Positions 15,792 to 24,479 of a DNA stretch of 64,000 bases are shown here, one piece after another (positions within the stretch are counted from its first letter, which is position 1; each line of letters begins with the position of its first letter). The position numbers and the translations under genes are program-made. The notes beneath the pieces were generated by a model. That model ran no database searches. It was not told the DNA's origin and worked only from the letters and a program-made list of their open reading frames with translations. This DNA is from Pseudomonas svalbardensis (GTDB lineage: Bacteria > Pseudomonadota > Gammaproteobacteria > Pseudomonadales > Pseudomonadaceae), in contig NZ_CP125619.1 in NCBI RefSeq assembly GCF_030053115.1, positions 5,444,001 through 5,508,000 on the forward strand, written 5' to 3'.

Positions 15792-16712
15792 ATGCCCCTG
15801 CCCCTGATCTACCACGAAGACTACAGTCCCGAGTTCCCGGCGGATCACCGCTTCCCCATGGACAAGTTTCGCCTGCTGCGCGATCACCTGGTGGACAGCG
15901 GACTGACCCGGGACGCTGACCTGCTGCGCCCCGACCTCTGCCCGCCAGAGATTCTCGCGCTCGCACATGACCCTGCGTATATCGAACGCTACATGGGCGG
16001 TGAGTTGTCCCGCGAAGACCAGCGGCGCCTCGGTCTACCCTGGAGCGAAGCGCTGGCCCGGCGCACAGTACGTGCGGTTGGCGGCTCGCTGCTGGCGGCC
16101 GAGCAGGCGCTGGAACATGGTTTGGCCTGTCACCTGGCCGGCGGCACCCATCACGCTCACTACGACCATCCTGCCGGGTTCTGCATCTTCAATGACCTGG
16201 CGGTGATCAGCCATTTCCTGCTGGAAAGCGGCCGTGTGAATCGGGTGCTGATCTTCGACTGCGATGTGCATCAAGGCGACGGGACCGCACGGATTCTGCA
16301 CAACACTCCGGAAGCGGTGACCGTTTCCCTGCACTGCGAGAAGAACTTTCCTGCACGCAAAGCCGAAAGTGACTGGGACATTCCACTGCCCAAGGGCATG
16401 GGCGATGCCGACTACCTGAAGGTGGTGGACGATGCGCTGAATTATTTGCTGCCGCTCTATCAACCGGATCTGGTGCTGTACGACGCCGGCGTCGATGTGC
16501 ATAAAGATGACGCGCTCGGCTACCTGAAGCTGACAGACGAAGGCGTCGCCGCTCGCGATGAAAGTGTGATGCGTCATTGCCTGGGGCGGGATATTCCGGT
16601 GGTCGGGGTGATCGGCGGCGGCTACAGCAAGGACCGCAAGGCGTTGGCGCGCCGTCATGGGATCCTGCACCGCAGTGCGCAAAGGGTCTGGCAGTCATCA
16701 GGTTGTCATTGA
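15792..16712 (+). CDS. Histone-deacetylase-superfamily (acetoin-utilization-like) deacetylase
   Basis: This 306-residue zinc hydrolase begins MPLPLIYHEDYSPEFPADHR. The active site reads AGGTHHAHYDHPAGFCIFND (tandem His charge relay), then FDCDVHQGDGTA and YDAGVDVHKDD for the zinc ligands. GVIGGGYSKD supplies the transition-state Tyr. Bacterial members deacetylate polyamines, acetyl-lysine or acetoin-related compounds; which one applies here cannot be told. It lies divergent from the acetyltransferase gene (74-base gap), an intriguing but unproven acetylation/deacetylation pairing. Confidence 0.9.
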   Translation: MPLPLIYHEDYSPEFPADHRFPMDKFRLLRDHLVDSGLTRDADLLRPDLCPPEILALAHDPAYIERYMGGELSREDQRRLGLPWSEALARRTVRAVGGSLLAAEQALEHGLACHLAGGTHHAHYDHPAGFCIFNDLAVISHFLLESGRVNRVLIFDCDVHQGDGTARILHNTPEAVTVSLHCEKNFPARKAESDWDIPLPKGMGDADYLKVVDDALNYLLPLYQPDLVLYDAGVDVHKDDALGYLKLTDEGVAARDESVMRHCLGRDIPVVGVIGGGYSKDRKALARRHGILHRSAQRVWQSSGCH

Positions 16713-16846
16713 GGTGTGGGTCTTTACCCACAATGTCTGTGGAACTGCCTGTGGATAACCTGAGTGAAAGGTCCTACAGACCATGAGGGGCATAGGTTAC
16801 AACTCGGTGGTTATTTTTTAACCACATTCAAAAGCATCAATCATCC

Positions 16847-16954
16847 CTGTGGGAGCGAGCCTGCTCCGGGCGGCGTTCCGACGATAGCGATTTAACAATC
16901 AACATTGATGTCGACTGACCCGCCGCTTTCGCGAGCAGGCTCGCTCCCACAGGG
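16847..16954. repeat. REP pair, left copy of the 'CCGGGCGGCGTTCC' variant
   Basis: CTGTGGGAGCGAGCCTGCTC starts at 16847 and continues into CGGGCGGCGTTCCGACGATA. The inverted standard REP arm lies at 16929-16954. The same variant extension recurs at 28668-28687. Confidence 0.85.
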
Positions 16955-17005
16955 GACTGGGCTGGTAGAATGCCCGGCTTATTCCACCAAACCGCAGCGC
17001 ACTCC

Positions 17006-18247
17006 ATGACTCAGCCTTCGACAACTTCCTCTTCTCACGTTGCCATCATCGGCGGCGGCCCCGCCGGCTTGATGGCGGCCGAAGTGCTGAGCCAGGCGGG
17101 GATCAAGGTCGATCTGTACGACGGCATGCCTTCGGTGGGGCGAAAATTCCTGCTGGCCGGTGTGGGAGGCATGAACATCACCCATTCCGAAGCCTACCCG
17201 GCATTTCTCTCACGCTACGCCGAACGCGCGCCGCAGATTGCGCCGCTATTGCGGTCATTTGGCGCTGAGGCGCTGTGCCAATGGATTCATGACCTGGGCA
17301 TCGAAACCTTTGTCGGCAGTTCCGGCCGAGTCTTTCCTACAGACATGAAAGCCGCCCCTCTGTTGCGCGCCTGGCTCAAACGTCTGCGAGACAGCGGCGT
17401 CGTTATCCACACCCGTCACCGCTGGCTCGGCTGGGATGACAGCGGTGGATTGCGTATCGACAGCCCCGAAGGCGAAAAAACCGTCAAGCCTGACGCAACC
17501 TTGCTGGCCCTGGGTGGCGGCAGCTGGTCGCGGCTCGGCTCGGACGGCGCCTGGATGCTGCCACTGGAACAACGCGGCGTAGGACTCGCGCCGCTGCAAC
17601 CGAGTAATTGCGGCTTCGAGGTGCAGGCCTGGAGCGAGTTGATGGTCAGCAAATTCGCCGGCGCACCGCTGAAAAACATCGCCATTGGCCTCAATGACGA
17701 CGTACCGCGGCTCGGGGAATGTGTGATCACGGCAACCGGGATTGAAGGCAGTTTGATCTACGCCTTGTCGGCGCCGATCCGCGAAGCCATCAATCAGCAC
17801 GGCTCGGCGACCATTCACCTCGACCTGTTGCCGGGCAAGCCTGTGGATAAGGTTCAGGCTGCGCTGAGCAAACCGCGCGGTTCACGCTCGATGGCTAAAC
17901 ACCTGCACAGTCAGCTTGGGATCGATGGTGTGAAAGCGGCATTGCTGCGCGAACTCACTCCGGCCGAATGCTTCGCTGATCCGGCGCAGCTGGCCAAAGC
18001 GATCAAAGCGCTGCCACTGACACTGGTGAAAACCCGCCCACTGGACGAGGCCATCAGCACTGCGGGTGGCGTGATGTTCGAGTCGATGGATGAGCGTTTG
18101 ATGCTCAAGCAACTGCCTGGCGTATTTTGCGCGGGGGAAATGCTGGATTGGGAAGCGCCGACGGGCGGCTATCTGCTGACGGCTTGTTTCGCCAGTGGGC
18201 GAGCGGCAGGGCTGGGGATGGTGGAGTGGTTGAAGCGAATGGCGTGA
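17006..18247 (+). CDS. HI0933/YhiN-family FAD-dependent oxidoreductase (TIGR03862 type)
   Basis: This 413-residue flavoprotein begins MTQPSTTSSSHVAIIGGGPA. The Rossmann dinucleotide motif GGGPAGLMAAE, the family motif VGRKFLLAGVGGMNITHSE and the C-terminal FAD signature TAGGVMFESMD and GVFCAGEMLDWEAPTGGYLL are all present. It is a cytoplasmic, probably NAD(P)H-using flavoprotein whose reaction is not known. I start at 17006; an ATG 12 codons upstream is in frame but extends into the REP-flanked leader. It appears to be a single-gene unit. Confidence 0.88.
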   Translation: MTQPSTTSSSHVAIIGGGPAGLMAAEVLSQAGIKVDLYDGMPSVGRKFLLAGVGGMNITHSEAYPAFLSRYAERAPQIAPLLRSFGAEALCQWIHDLGIETFVGSSGRVFPTDMKAAPLLRAWLKRLRDSGVVIHTRHRWLGWDDSGGLRIDSPEGEKTVKPDATLLALGGGSWSRLGSDGAWMLPLEQRGVGLAPLQPSNCGFEVQAWSELMVSKFAGAPLKNIAIGLNDDVPRLGECVITATGIEGSLIYALSAPIREAINQHGSATIHLDLLPGKPVDKVQAALSKPRGSRSMAKHLHSQLGIDGVKAALLRELTPAECFADPAQLAKAIKALPLTLVKTRPLDEAISTAGGVMFESMDERLMLKQLPGVFCAGEMLDWEAPTGGYLLTACFASGRAAGLGMVEWLKRMA

Positions 18248-18283
18248 TTTGTTGGCCACACGTACTTCTACAGCCTTCAAGAT

Positions 18284-18465
18284 CCACCCCTCACCCTAAC
18301 CCTCCCGAAACGTCGGACCGCCCCAGAGGGGCGAGGGGACTGACCGAGATGTACTTTCAAACTACATCGACCTGAAAGCTCGAGTCGAACTCACGTTTGA
18401 AGGCTAAGAAGATCGGCTCCCTTTCCCCCTCTCCCCATTGGGGAGAGGGCTGGGGTGAGGGGTGG
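18284..18465. repeat. Dispersed inverted repeat of the CCCTCACCC type
   Basis: CCACCCCTCACCCTAACCCT starts at 18284. Its partner near 18441-18465 (GGGAGAGGGCTGGGGTGAGG and on) is complementary with a few mismatches. About 135 bases separate the arms. It fills the gap between convergent genes; no coding frame is credible. Confidence 0.7.
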
Positions 18466-18485
18466 TTCTAGAACCGATCACACCA

Positions 18486-19820
18486 TCAAGGCTTCTTCTT
18501 ACGCGGCCCGGTATTAAACACCGGCACCTTCCGCACAGGCTTGATCGAAGGCTCCGGCGCCGAAGCATCCCCACTCTCGACCCATTTACCCAGGTTGCGT
18601 TTACCGCCACCGGAAGTCTTCGGCTTCTTCGGTTTTTTCGGCTTTTTGACGACCTGACCGCTGGCATCGGTATCCGGCACCCGGTGCTCAGGTTCGAAGT
18701 CATGCTCCATCTGGCGAGGCAATGTCTGACGGGTCAACGTCTCGATGGCCGACAGCAGATTCACTTCATCAGCGCAGACCAGCGAAATCGCCTGCCCGGT
18801 TGCACCCGCACGACCGGTACGACCGATCCGGTGGATGTAGTCCTCCGCCACGATTGGCAGGTCGAAGTTGACCACCAATGGCAAATCTTCGATATCCAGA
18901 CCACGGGCCGCAACGTCGGTGGCCACAAGAATCTGCACTTCACTGGCCTTGAAACGGTCCAGCGCACGCTGACGGGTTGCCTGAGGTTTGTCGCCGTGGA
19001 TGCCGTCGGCATTGATGCCCAGGCCCTGAAGTTTTTCCACCAATGCGTCCACGCCGTTGCGGGTCTTGGCGAACACCAGCACCTGCTTCCACTTGCCCTT
19101 GCGCAGCAAGTGGATGAACAGCTCCGGCTTGCGCTTCTTATCCACCGTCACCACCCATTGCTTGACGGTGTTGGCAGCAACGTTGCGCGGGCTGACTTCG
19201 ATGCTCAGTGGATCGTTGAGCATTTGTCCGGCCAGCAAGCGGATCGCGTCGGAGAAAGTCGCGGAGAACAGCAGCGTCTGACGTTGCTTGGGCAGCACGC
19301 GGTAGATATTCCCCAGTTCCTCGGAGAAACCCAGATCAAGCATGCGATCGGCTTCGTCCAGAATCAGGGTTTGCAGCTGATTGAACTTGAGGGCCTTCTG
19401 GCGATACAGGTCGAGCAAACGACCCGGCGTCGCCACCAGCACGTCAACACCTTTGCGCAGCTTCATCATTTGCGGGTTGATGCTGACGCCGCCGTACACC
19501 GCGTAAGTGCTCAACGGCAGGTTCTCGGCGTACTGACGCACGGCTTCGTGAACCTGTTCGGCCAATTCGCGGGTCGGCACCAGGATCAGTGCGCGCACCG
19601 AGTTAGACGCCACTTTCGGCCCTTCCATGGCCAGCAATTGCAGGAGCGGCAGCGCGAAGCCGGCGGTCTTGCCCGTCCCGGTCTGGGCGGCGGCCATCAG
19701 GTCGCGACCGGCCAGCACCGCCGGAATTGCTTGCGCCTGAACCGGCGTCGGGGTCTGGTAGCCGAGCGTCTCGAGAGAGCGCAGCAAGGGTTCGATCAGG
19801 CCAAGGGAGGCGAAAGTCAT
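18486..19820 (-). CDS. rhlE: DEAD-box RNA helicase, RhlE type
   Basis: This 444-residue ATP-dependent RNA helicase begins MTFASLGLIEPLLRSLETLG. It has the Q motif (GYQTPTPVQAQAIP), AAQTGTGKTAGF, PTRELAEQ, LDEADRMLDLGF, SATFSDAI, the C-terminal RecA-like domain and HRIGRTGRAG. The last 60 residues are a Lys/Pro-rich tail (KKPKKPKKPKTSGGGKRN) typical of RhlE proteins and likely RNA-binding. It acts in rRNA maturation or mRNA decay. The start is behind GGTAATCCC; an upstream in-frame ATG 12 codons away has no ribosome site. Confidence 0.92.
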   Translation of the reverse strand: MTFASLGLIEPLLRSLETLGYQTPTPVQAQAIPAVLAGRDLMAAAQTGTGKTAGFALPLLQLLAMEGPKVASNSVRALILVPTRELAEQVHEAVRQYAENLPLSTYAVYGGVSINPQMMKLRKGVDVLVATPGRLLDLYRQKALKFNQLQTLILDEADRMLDLGFSEELGNIYRVLPKQRQTLLFSATFSDAIRLLAGQMLNDPLSIEVSPRNVAANTVKQWVVTVDKKRKPELFIHLLRKGKWKQVLVFAKTRNGVDALVEKLQGLGINADGIHGDKPQATRQRALDRFKASEVQILVATDVAARGLDIEDLPLVVNFDLPIVAEDYIHRIGRTGRAGATGQAISLVCADEVNLLSAIETLTRQTLPRQMEHDFEPEHRVPDTDASGQVVKKPKKPKKPKTSGGGKRNLGKWVESGDASAPEPSIKPVRKVPVFNTGPRKKKP

Positions 19821-19885
19821 GGGATTACCGTAGGAAAATTCAGCGCGGGTGTGCAAAACGAGTGTGCAATGGCGCGCAGTTTACC

Positions 19886-20812
19886 CTAATTCATGCTCGA
19901 TTCTGTCTGCACCACCGCAGCAGGTCGTTCCGGAGCCCGGCGCCACTGCGGCAAACCGATCAACACCACGGCGCTGATGATCACCAACATGGCCAGCGCT
20001 TCTTCGATACCGATGGTCTCGCCCACAAACACGATCCCCAGCAACACCGCCACGGCCGGGTTGACGTAGGCATAACTGGTGGCCGCCGCCGGCCGCACGT
20101 TTTTCAACAGATACATATAAGCGTTGAAGGCGATGATCGAGCCGAAGAAGGTCAGATAGGCCAGGGCCGCCCAACCTTCGATCGGCGGCATGGCCTCCAG
20201 TTGCTCACCGCTCAGTGCACTGCCGATCAACAGGACCACGCCGCCCACCAGCATTTCCACAGCGCTGGCCATCGCGCCCTGAGGCAGCGGCAAGTGTTTG
20301 CTCCACACCGAACCGAATGCCCAGGAAGCTGCCGCGAATATCAGCAACGCGGCACCCAACGGGCTCGATTGCAGGTTGGAACCGAGGTTGAGCATGGCAA
20401 TGCCGATCAGCCCTAGCACAATCCCGGCCCATTCGAGACGGGTATTACGCGCGCCCCAGAAATATCCGCAGAGCAAGGTAAACAGCGGCACCGTCGCCAC
20501 CGCCAACGCAGCCACACCCGAGGCGACACCCATGTGTTCGGCCACGCTCACCCCGCCGTTACCGCACGCCAGCAGCAAAATCCCGATGATCCCGGCGGCT
20601 TTCCACTGCGCCCAGGTCGGTGCCGGCGCCCCGCGCCAACGCAGAAACGCGTAAATCAACGTCCCGGCGATCACGAAGCGGATACCGGCGAGCAGCAACG
20701 GCGGCCAGTACTCCACGCCGATGCGAATCACCAGGTAAGTCGATCCCCAAATCACGTACAACGCGAAAAAGGCAGCGATCAACGGTAAGGGAAAACGACG
20801 TAAGCCAGGCAT
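19886..20812 (-). CDS. yedA: DMT-family exporter, YedA-like (two EamA domains)
   Basis: This 308-residue inner-membrane protein has about ten hydrophobic segments. The first EamA repeat starts FFALYVIWGSTYLVIRIGVE and the second ASWAFGSVWSKHLPLP. This is a drug/metabolite transporter expected to export amino-acid-like or other small metabolites. I start at ATG 20812 (MPGLRRF); a TTG six codons upstream is possible. It is divergent from an Lrp/AsnC regulator across a spacer with a large dyad, so the regulator probably controls it. The substrate is not known. Confidence 0.88.
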   Translation of the reverse strand: MPGLRRFPLPLIAAFFALYVIWGSTYLVIRIGVEYWPPLLLAGIRFVIAGTLIYAFLRWRGAPAPTWAQWKAAGIIGILLLACGNGGVSVAEHMGVASGVAALAVATVPLFTLLCGYFWGARNTRLEWAGIVLGLIGIAMLNLGSNLQSSPLGAALLIFAAASWAFGSVWSKHLPLPQGAMASAVEMLVGGVVLLIGSALSGEQLEAMPPIEGWAALAYLTFFGSIIAFNAYMYLLKNVRPAAATSYAYVNPAVAVLLGIVFVGETIGIEEALAMLVIISAVVLIGLPQWRRAPERPAAVVQTESSMN

Positions 20813-20904
20813 GGGGCAGCTCGTAGGCAAGACAAGTGAACAGCTATTCTAGAAAGGCCAGCGGCGTAAAATAAGTTACAAAACCTGTTTATACCGCGGG
20901 TACA

Positions 20905-20950
20905 CTTTTCAAAACACGGAGATCACCGCTATAAACCGTGTTTTCGAAAG
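20905..20950. promoter_or_regulatory. Large dyad between yedA and the Lrp gene
   Basis: AAAACACGG (20911-20919) and CCGTGTTTT (20936-20944) are perfect inverted copies 16 bases apart. The pairing extends outward by CTTTT/GAAAG with one mismatch. Its place between the divergent genes makes it a likely operator of the Lrp-type regulator. Confidence 0.6.
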
Positions 20951-20975
20951 TCAGTCATTTTTCAGGAGTCCGACG

Positions 20976-21428
20976 ATGGACAAATACGACCGCATGCTCC
21001 TCAGCGCCCTGTTGGAAAACGGTCGTGCGTCCTACGCCGACCTGGCGCGCAAGGTCAACCTGTCCGCCCCGGCCGTGGCCGAGCGCGTGGCCAAACTGGA
21101 AGCCTGCGGGGTGATCACGGGTTACCAGGCGAAAGTCGACATGGCCAAGCTTGGCTTGCCGATCCAGTGCGTGATCGAACTGCGGCTGAACCAGCACGGC
21201 AATCAGAAGGCTTACGACGACCTGATCAAAATCCCACAACTGACCGAATGCCACCGGGTGACGGGCGATCCGTGCGTGATCATGCAAGCGGCGGTGGGTT
21301 CGATGCCGGAGCTGGAAGAGCTGATCAACCGGATCGCCAAGTTCGGGTTCAGCAAGACATCGATCGTGCTGTCGAGCGCGATAGAGAAGCGCGTGCCGTT
21401 GGGGCAGCTGGAGGGGAATGGCAAATAG
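20976..21428 (+). CDS. Lrp/AsnC-family transcriptional regulator
   Basis: This 150-residue protein begins MDKYDRMLLSALLENGRASY. The N-terminal helix-turn-helix (DLARKVNLSAPAVAERVAKL) is followed by a ligand-binding RAM domain (CHRVTGDPCVIMQAAVGSMP). Such proteins form octamers that sense amino acids and often control a linked exporter. Here the divergent neighbour is the YedA-like exporter, with a 15-base-arm dyad in the shared promoter region. The start follows TTCAGGAGTCCGACG. A REP doublet follows the gene. Confidence 0.93.
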   Translation: MDKYDRMLLSALLENGRASYADLARKVNLSAPAVAERVAKLEACGVITGYQAKVDMAKLGLPIQCVIELRLNQHGNQKAYDDLIKIPQLTECHRVTGDPCVIMQAAVGSMPELEELINRIAKFGFSKTSIVLSSAIEKRVPLGQLEGNGK

Positions 21429-21432
21429 TTCT

Positions 21433-21528
21433 CCTGTAGGAGCTGAGCTTGCTCGCGATGGCGGCGTGTCAGTCACCATCAATGTTGACTGTTAAACCGT
21501 CATCGCGAGCAAGCTCAGCTCCTACAGG
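21433..21528. repeat. REP pair of the GTAGGAGC variant
   Basis: CCTGTAGGAGCTGAGCTTGC starts at 21433 and its exact reverse complement ends at 21528. A 40-base spacer separates the two 28-base arms. It lies between the convergent Lrp and exonuclease genes. Confidence 0.9.
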
Positions 21529-21544
21529 GGATTTGTGGTGGGTC

Positions 21545-22156
21545 TTAGAACCCGCGATAGCGTTTGAGATGTTCGCCTACTTTCGCCGCCGGCACTTTCT
21601 GCAAGCTGACCAGCAGATCATGGGACAACTCCCGGAACCCGTGCTTTTGCCGCAGTTCCTGGGCCAAATGCGCCGTCAGGTTGGCCGCCATCTCGGCATC
21701 GGCCATGGCCCGGTGAGCCTGACCGGTGTGAGGCAGGTTGGCGAATGTTGTGAGGGTGCCGAGCTTGTGGTTCGGCGCAGCGGGCATCAAACGGCGGGCG
21801 AGTAGCAGCGAGCAGGCAAAGTTCTGCAAGCGTGTGCGTTTGATCCGCCCCAACTCAAAGTCCCAGAACTTCTGGTCGAACGCGGCGTTGTGGGCCAGCA
21901 GCGGTGTGATGCCGACGAATTCGTTGACTTCGTTCATCACCTGCTCGGCCGATGGCGCGGTGCGCAGCATGGCGTTGCTGATGCCGGTGAGTTGTTCGAT
22001 AAAGGCCGGGACGCGCACGCCGGCATTCATCAGGCTTTGGTAACGCTCGACAATGCGCCCCTGTTCAAGGATCACCACGGCAATTTCCGTGGCCCGGCAG
22101 CTGCTGCTCGGGGAGATCCCGGTGGTTTCAAAGTCGATGACTGCTATGCGTTCCAA
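21545..22156 (-). CDS. DEDDh 3'-5' exonuclease (DNA polymerase III epsilon-like)
   Basis: This 203-residue protein begins MERIAVIDFETTGISPSSSC. The exonuclease motifs are IDFETTG (ExoI), LLAHNAAFDQKFW (ExoII) and HRAMADAEMAAN (ExoIII with the DEDDh His). It lacks a polymerase-clamp motif I can recognise, so it is a stand-alone proofreading-like nuclease acting on DNA or RNA ends. The family-typical start MERIAV is encoded by TTG. It lies 22 bases after the NYN-domain gene, which suggests a two-gene unit of nucleic-acid enzymes. Confidence 0.88.
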   Translation of the reverse strand: MERIAVIDFETTGISPSSSCRATEIAVVILEQGRIVERYQSLMNAGVRVPAFIEQLTGISNAMLRTAPSAEQVMNEVNEFVGITPLLAHNAAFDQKFWDFELGRIKRTRLQNFACSLLLARRLMPAAPNHKLGTLTTFANLPHTGQAHRAMADAEMAANLTAHLAQELRQKHGFRELSHDLLVSLQKVPAAKVGEHLKRYRGF

Positions 22157-22178
22157 ACCTGTTTCAACTCCGTAAAAA

Positions 22179-22658
22179 TCAATTCTTGAGCAGCAACGCG
22201 CCTTCGATCGGCACGTAGCGGCTGGCGGCGCGGATCAGCGAGTTGGCCGTCAGGCCCGGCACGCCGTAGGCCACGGCTTGCACCCCGTGCTTGGTGATGA
22301 TGCGCTCCAGCAACATGTCGAAATCACCGTCACCGGAGGCCAACACCACTTCGTCGACATGATCGGCGGCGTCCATGATGTCGAGGGTGATGCCCACGTC
22401 CCAGTCGCCCTTGGCCGAGCCATCGCTGCGCTGGATGTAGGGCTTGAGCTTCACGACGAAGCCGAGGTTGCGCAGGATCTGCTGGAATTGCTGCTGTTTG
22501 CTGTCGCCGCGATCGATGGCGTAGGCATAGGCCTCGACGATATCGCCCTGCTTGCTGATATCAGCCCACAGCGCGGCATAGTTGAAGTGGCAACCATAGG
22601 CCTGACGCACGGTGTAATAGAGGTTCTGGACATCGGCGAACACTGCGATTTTTTTCAC
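22179..22658 (-). CDS. NYN-domain (LabA/DUF88-like) ribonuclease-type protein
   Basis: This 159-residue PIN-like protein begins MKKIAVFADVQNLYYTVRQA. The acidic pocket is formed by FADVQN, KGDWDVGITLDIM and LASGDGDFDMLL. NYN proteins bind one metal ion and are thought to cleave RNA, but few are characterised. The start codon is GTG behind GAGGATGACCG. It precedes the exonuclease gene, and a shared role in RNA turnover is plausible but unproven. Confidence 0.87.
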   Translation of the reverse strand: MKKIAVFADVQNLYYTVRQAYGCHFNYAALWADISKQGDIVEAYAYAIDRGDSKQQQFQQILRNLGFVVKLKPYIQRSDGSAKGDWDVGITLDIMDAADHVDEVVLASGDGDFDMLLERIITKHGVQAVAYGVPGLTANSLIRAASRYVPIEGALLLKN

Positions 22659-22795
22659 CGGTCATCCTCGTTGGCGCGCCGGAGCGCGGGCAGGATCAGG
22701 CACCAGGCCCGAAAAGTTGCCCAGTATGCCAGCCTGAAGGATTGTTCCGCGAATAATCGGTCCGAAGCGCCAGAGCGCTCCGGACGAATGGCGTA

Positions 22796-23554
22796 TCAGA
22801 CGAAGGAATCGTCGTCGCCGCCGAAGAACGATGAGCTGTCATCGCCGTAGTCGGCGTCGGTAAAACCGCCCTGGTCATTGGAGTTGTCAGCCACGCGCTG
22901 ATCGTCGCCTCCGCCATTGCCACTGTCGCTCTGATCGGCGACTTGAGTTGGTTCTTCCTTGATGACTTCAGCCACTTCCGGCTGCTGATTGTGATGGAAC
23001 AGGCTGCTGATGCCTTGCGCCAGCATCACGCCACCGGCCACACCGGCTGCGGTTTTCAGCGCACCACCGAGGAAACCGCTGCCGGCAGGCTGTTGCGCAG
23101 CGTAATTCTGCTGAGGAGGCGCTGAGCCGAAGTTCTGTTGTGGCGGCTGCGAGTTGAACAACGGCCGCGCCGGTTCACGCCAACCGCCACCGCTCGATGC
23201 GGGCGGGCTGTGGGTTGGAGCAGGCTGCGAATCACGGGAGCCGCCACCGAATATGCTCGATAGAAAACCGCCGCCGCTGGTTGCCGGAGCAGCCGGCTGA
23301 GCTTTGGCCTGTTGCAGTTCGGCCTGCAATTGCTGGACTTGCTGAGCGAGCTGCTTGTTCTGTTCGTCGAGGCTCTTGATGGCAACCTCTTGCACCAGAA
23401 TCGCCTGGGTCATGAAATAACCTGCCGCTGGCTGGCGAGTCAGGTGTTCCTTGATCCGCGCCTCGGCCTGGGCGTCGCGCGGGGCTGAGTCCGTTTCGGC
23501 CTGTTGCAGCCGGGAAAACAGTCCATCGATCAGGGTTTGTTCTTCGCTGTTCAT
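22796..23554 (-). CDS. DUF2076 protein, predicted periplasmic ligand-binding domain
   Basis: This 252-residue protein begins MNSEEQTLIDGLFSRLQQAE. An N-terminal helical region with a coiled coil (about residues 55-90: QNKQLAQQVQQLQAELQQAK) is followed by a Gly/Pro/Gln-rich low-complexity middle. A short hydrophobic stretch (GALKTAAGVAGGVMLAQGIS) comes next, and an Asp/Gly/Ser-rich acidic C-terminus ends the protein. This is the layout of DUF2076. No signal peptide is evident. The start follows GAGGTCGCC. Function unknown; the repetitive middle may vary between strains. Confidence 0.85.
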   Translation of the reverse strand: MNSEEQTLIDGLFSRLQQAETDSAPRDAQAEARIKEHLTRQPAAGYFMTQAILVQEVAIKSLDEQNKQLAQQVQQLQAELQQAKAQPAAPATSGGGFLSSIFGGGSRDSQPAPTHSPPASSGGGWREPARPLFNSQPPQQNFGSAPPQQNYAAQQPAGSGFLGGALKTAAGVAGGVMLAQGISSLFHHNQQPEVAEVIKEEPTQVADQSDSGNGGGDDQRVADNSNDQGGFTDADYGDDSSSFFGGDDDSFV

Positions 23555-23729
23555 GGCGACCTCGTAGATTGCCGGGAATATCTGCCCTATCCACTGTGGA
23601 TAAGGGACACCCCTCTAATGGAGGTTGATGCAGGATGTTTCAATGGTCTTTACCGAACGTTTACGTTTGCGCCCCAAAGCGCTTCATCGGTTAAAGTGTC
23701 CCACTGCTTCCAACCTGCGATACCGACTG

Positions 23730-24404
23730 ATGAATTCGTTCGATGTACTGCGTGACTCTCTGTATTTCTTCAAACGCAATCTGGGCCAGATCGTTCGGCT
23801 GTGCCTGCCGCTGGTGATCTTCGAGGCGCTGTTGCAACTGGTGGTCGACCACTCCACCGAGCCGGACAGTTTTCCTGGTATCAGCGTGATGGTCGGCTTG
23901 CTGGTCTACCCGCTGTACACCGGCGCGCTGATCCTGTTTCTCGATGCCCGCAGCCGGGGTGAATCGCCGCGCAACCATGACCTGCTGTCGAGGGCTGCCT
24001 ACCTGTGGCCGCGCTTCGCCCTGCTCACCGCGCTCAATACCTTGCTGATCCTGATCGGCCTGTCGCTGTATTTCCTGCCGGGCATCTGGCTGATGGTGAC
24101 CCTGGCGTTTGGCGAGTACCTGCTGGTGCTGCGCGGTTTCGCACCGCTGGCGGCGATGAAGGAAAGCCTGCGCCTGACCCGCGGCAACTTCCTGCGCATT
24201 CTGGTGTGCATTCTCTGTGTGATGGGCCCGTTGTGGGTAATCAAGGGCGCGACCCTTGCGGTCTATCCCGAACCGCAGAACCCGGTGATTTCCCTGCTGA
24301 TCGACAGCGCCCACAGCTTCCTGCAACTGTTCGTCAGCGTGGTGCTGTTCCGCTTGTTCATGCTGATCGACGATGTGCCCGAGAAAATTGACGGACCGCT
24401 CTGA
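23730..24404 (+). CDS. YciC-like polytopic membrane protein
   Basis: This 224-residue protein begins MNSFDVLRDSLYFFKRNLGQ and has about five to six membrane segments. The conserved middle reads FGEYLLVLRGFAPLAAMKES and LRLTRGNFLRIL. The pattern fits the UPF0259 (YciC) family of inner-membrane proteins of unknown function. Longer in-frame starts exist up to 105 bases upstream, but the ATG at 23730 gives the family N-terminus. It is followed after 75 bases by the phosphatase-like gene on the same strand. Confidence 0.78.
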   Translation: MNSFDVLRDSLYFFKRNLGQIVRLCLPLVIFEALLQLVVDHSTEPDSFPGISVMVGLLVYPLYTGALILFLDARSRGESPRNHDLLSRAAYLWPRFALLTALNTLLILIGLSLYFLPGIWLMVTLAFGEYLLVLRGFAPLAAMKESLRLTRGNFLRILVCILCVMGPLWVIKGATLAVYPEPQNPVISLLIDSAHSFLQLFVSVVLFRLFMLIDDVPEKIDGPL

Positions 24405-24479
24405 CCGCTCTACCCGTGGGCTTAAGCCCGTCTGTCGGTTATGCTCGGGGTCAACTTTTGTAACGCTATAAGCCGAGCC

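Noticed and set aside
18462..19889. Plus-strand frame of 475 codons opposite rhlE
   Set aside because: It lies wholly antisense to a DEAD-box helicase with all its motifs; the composition is that of a shadow frame.
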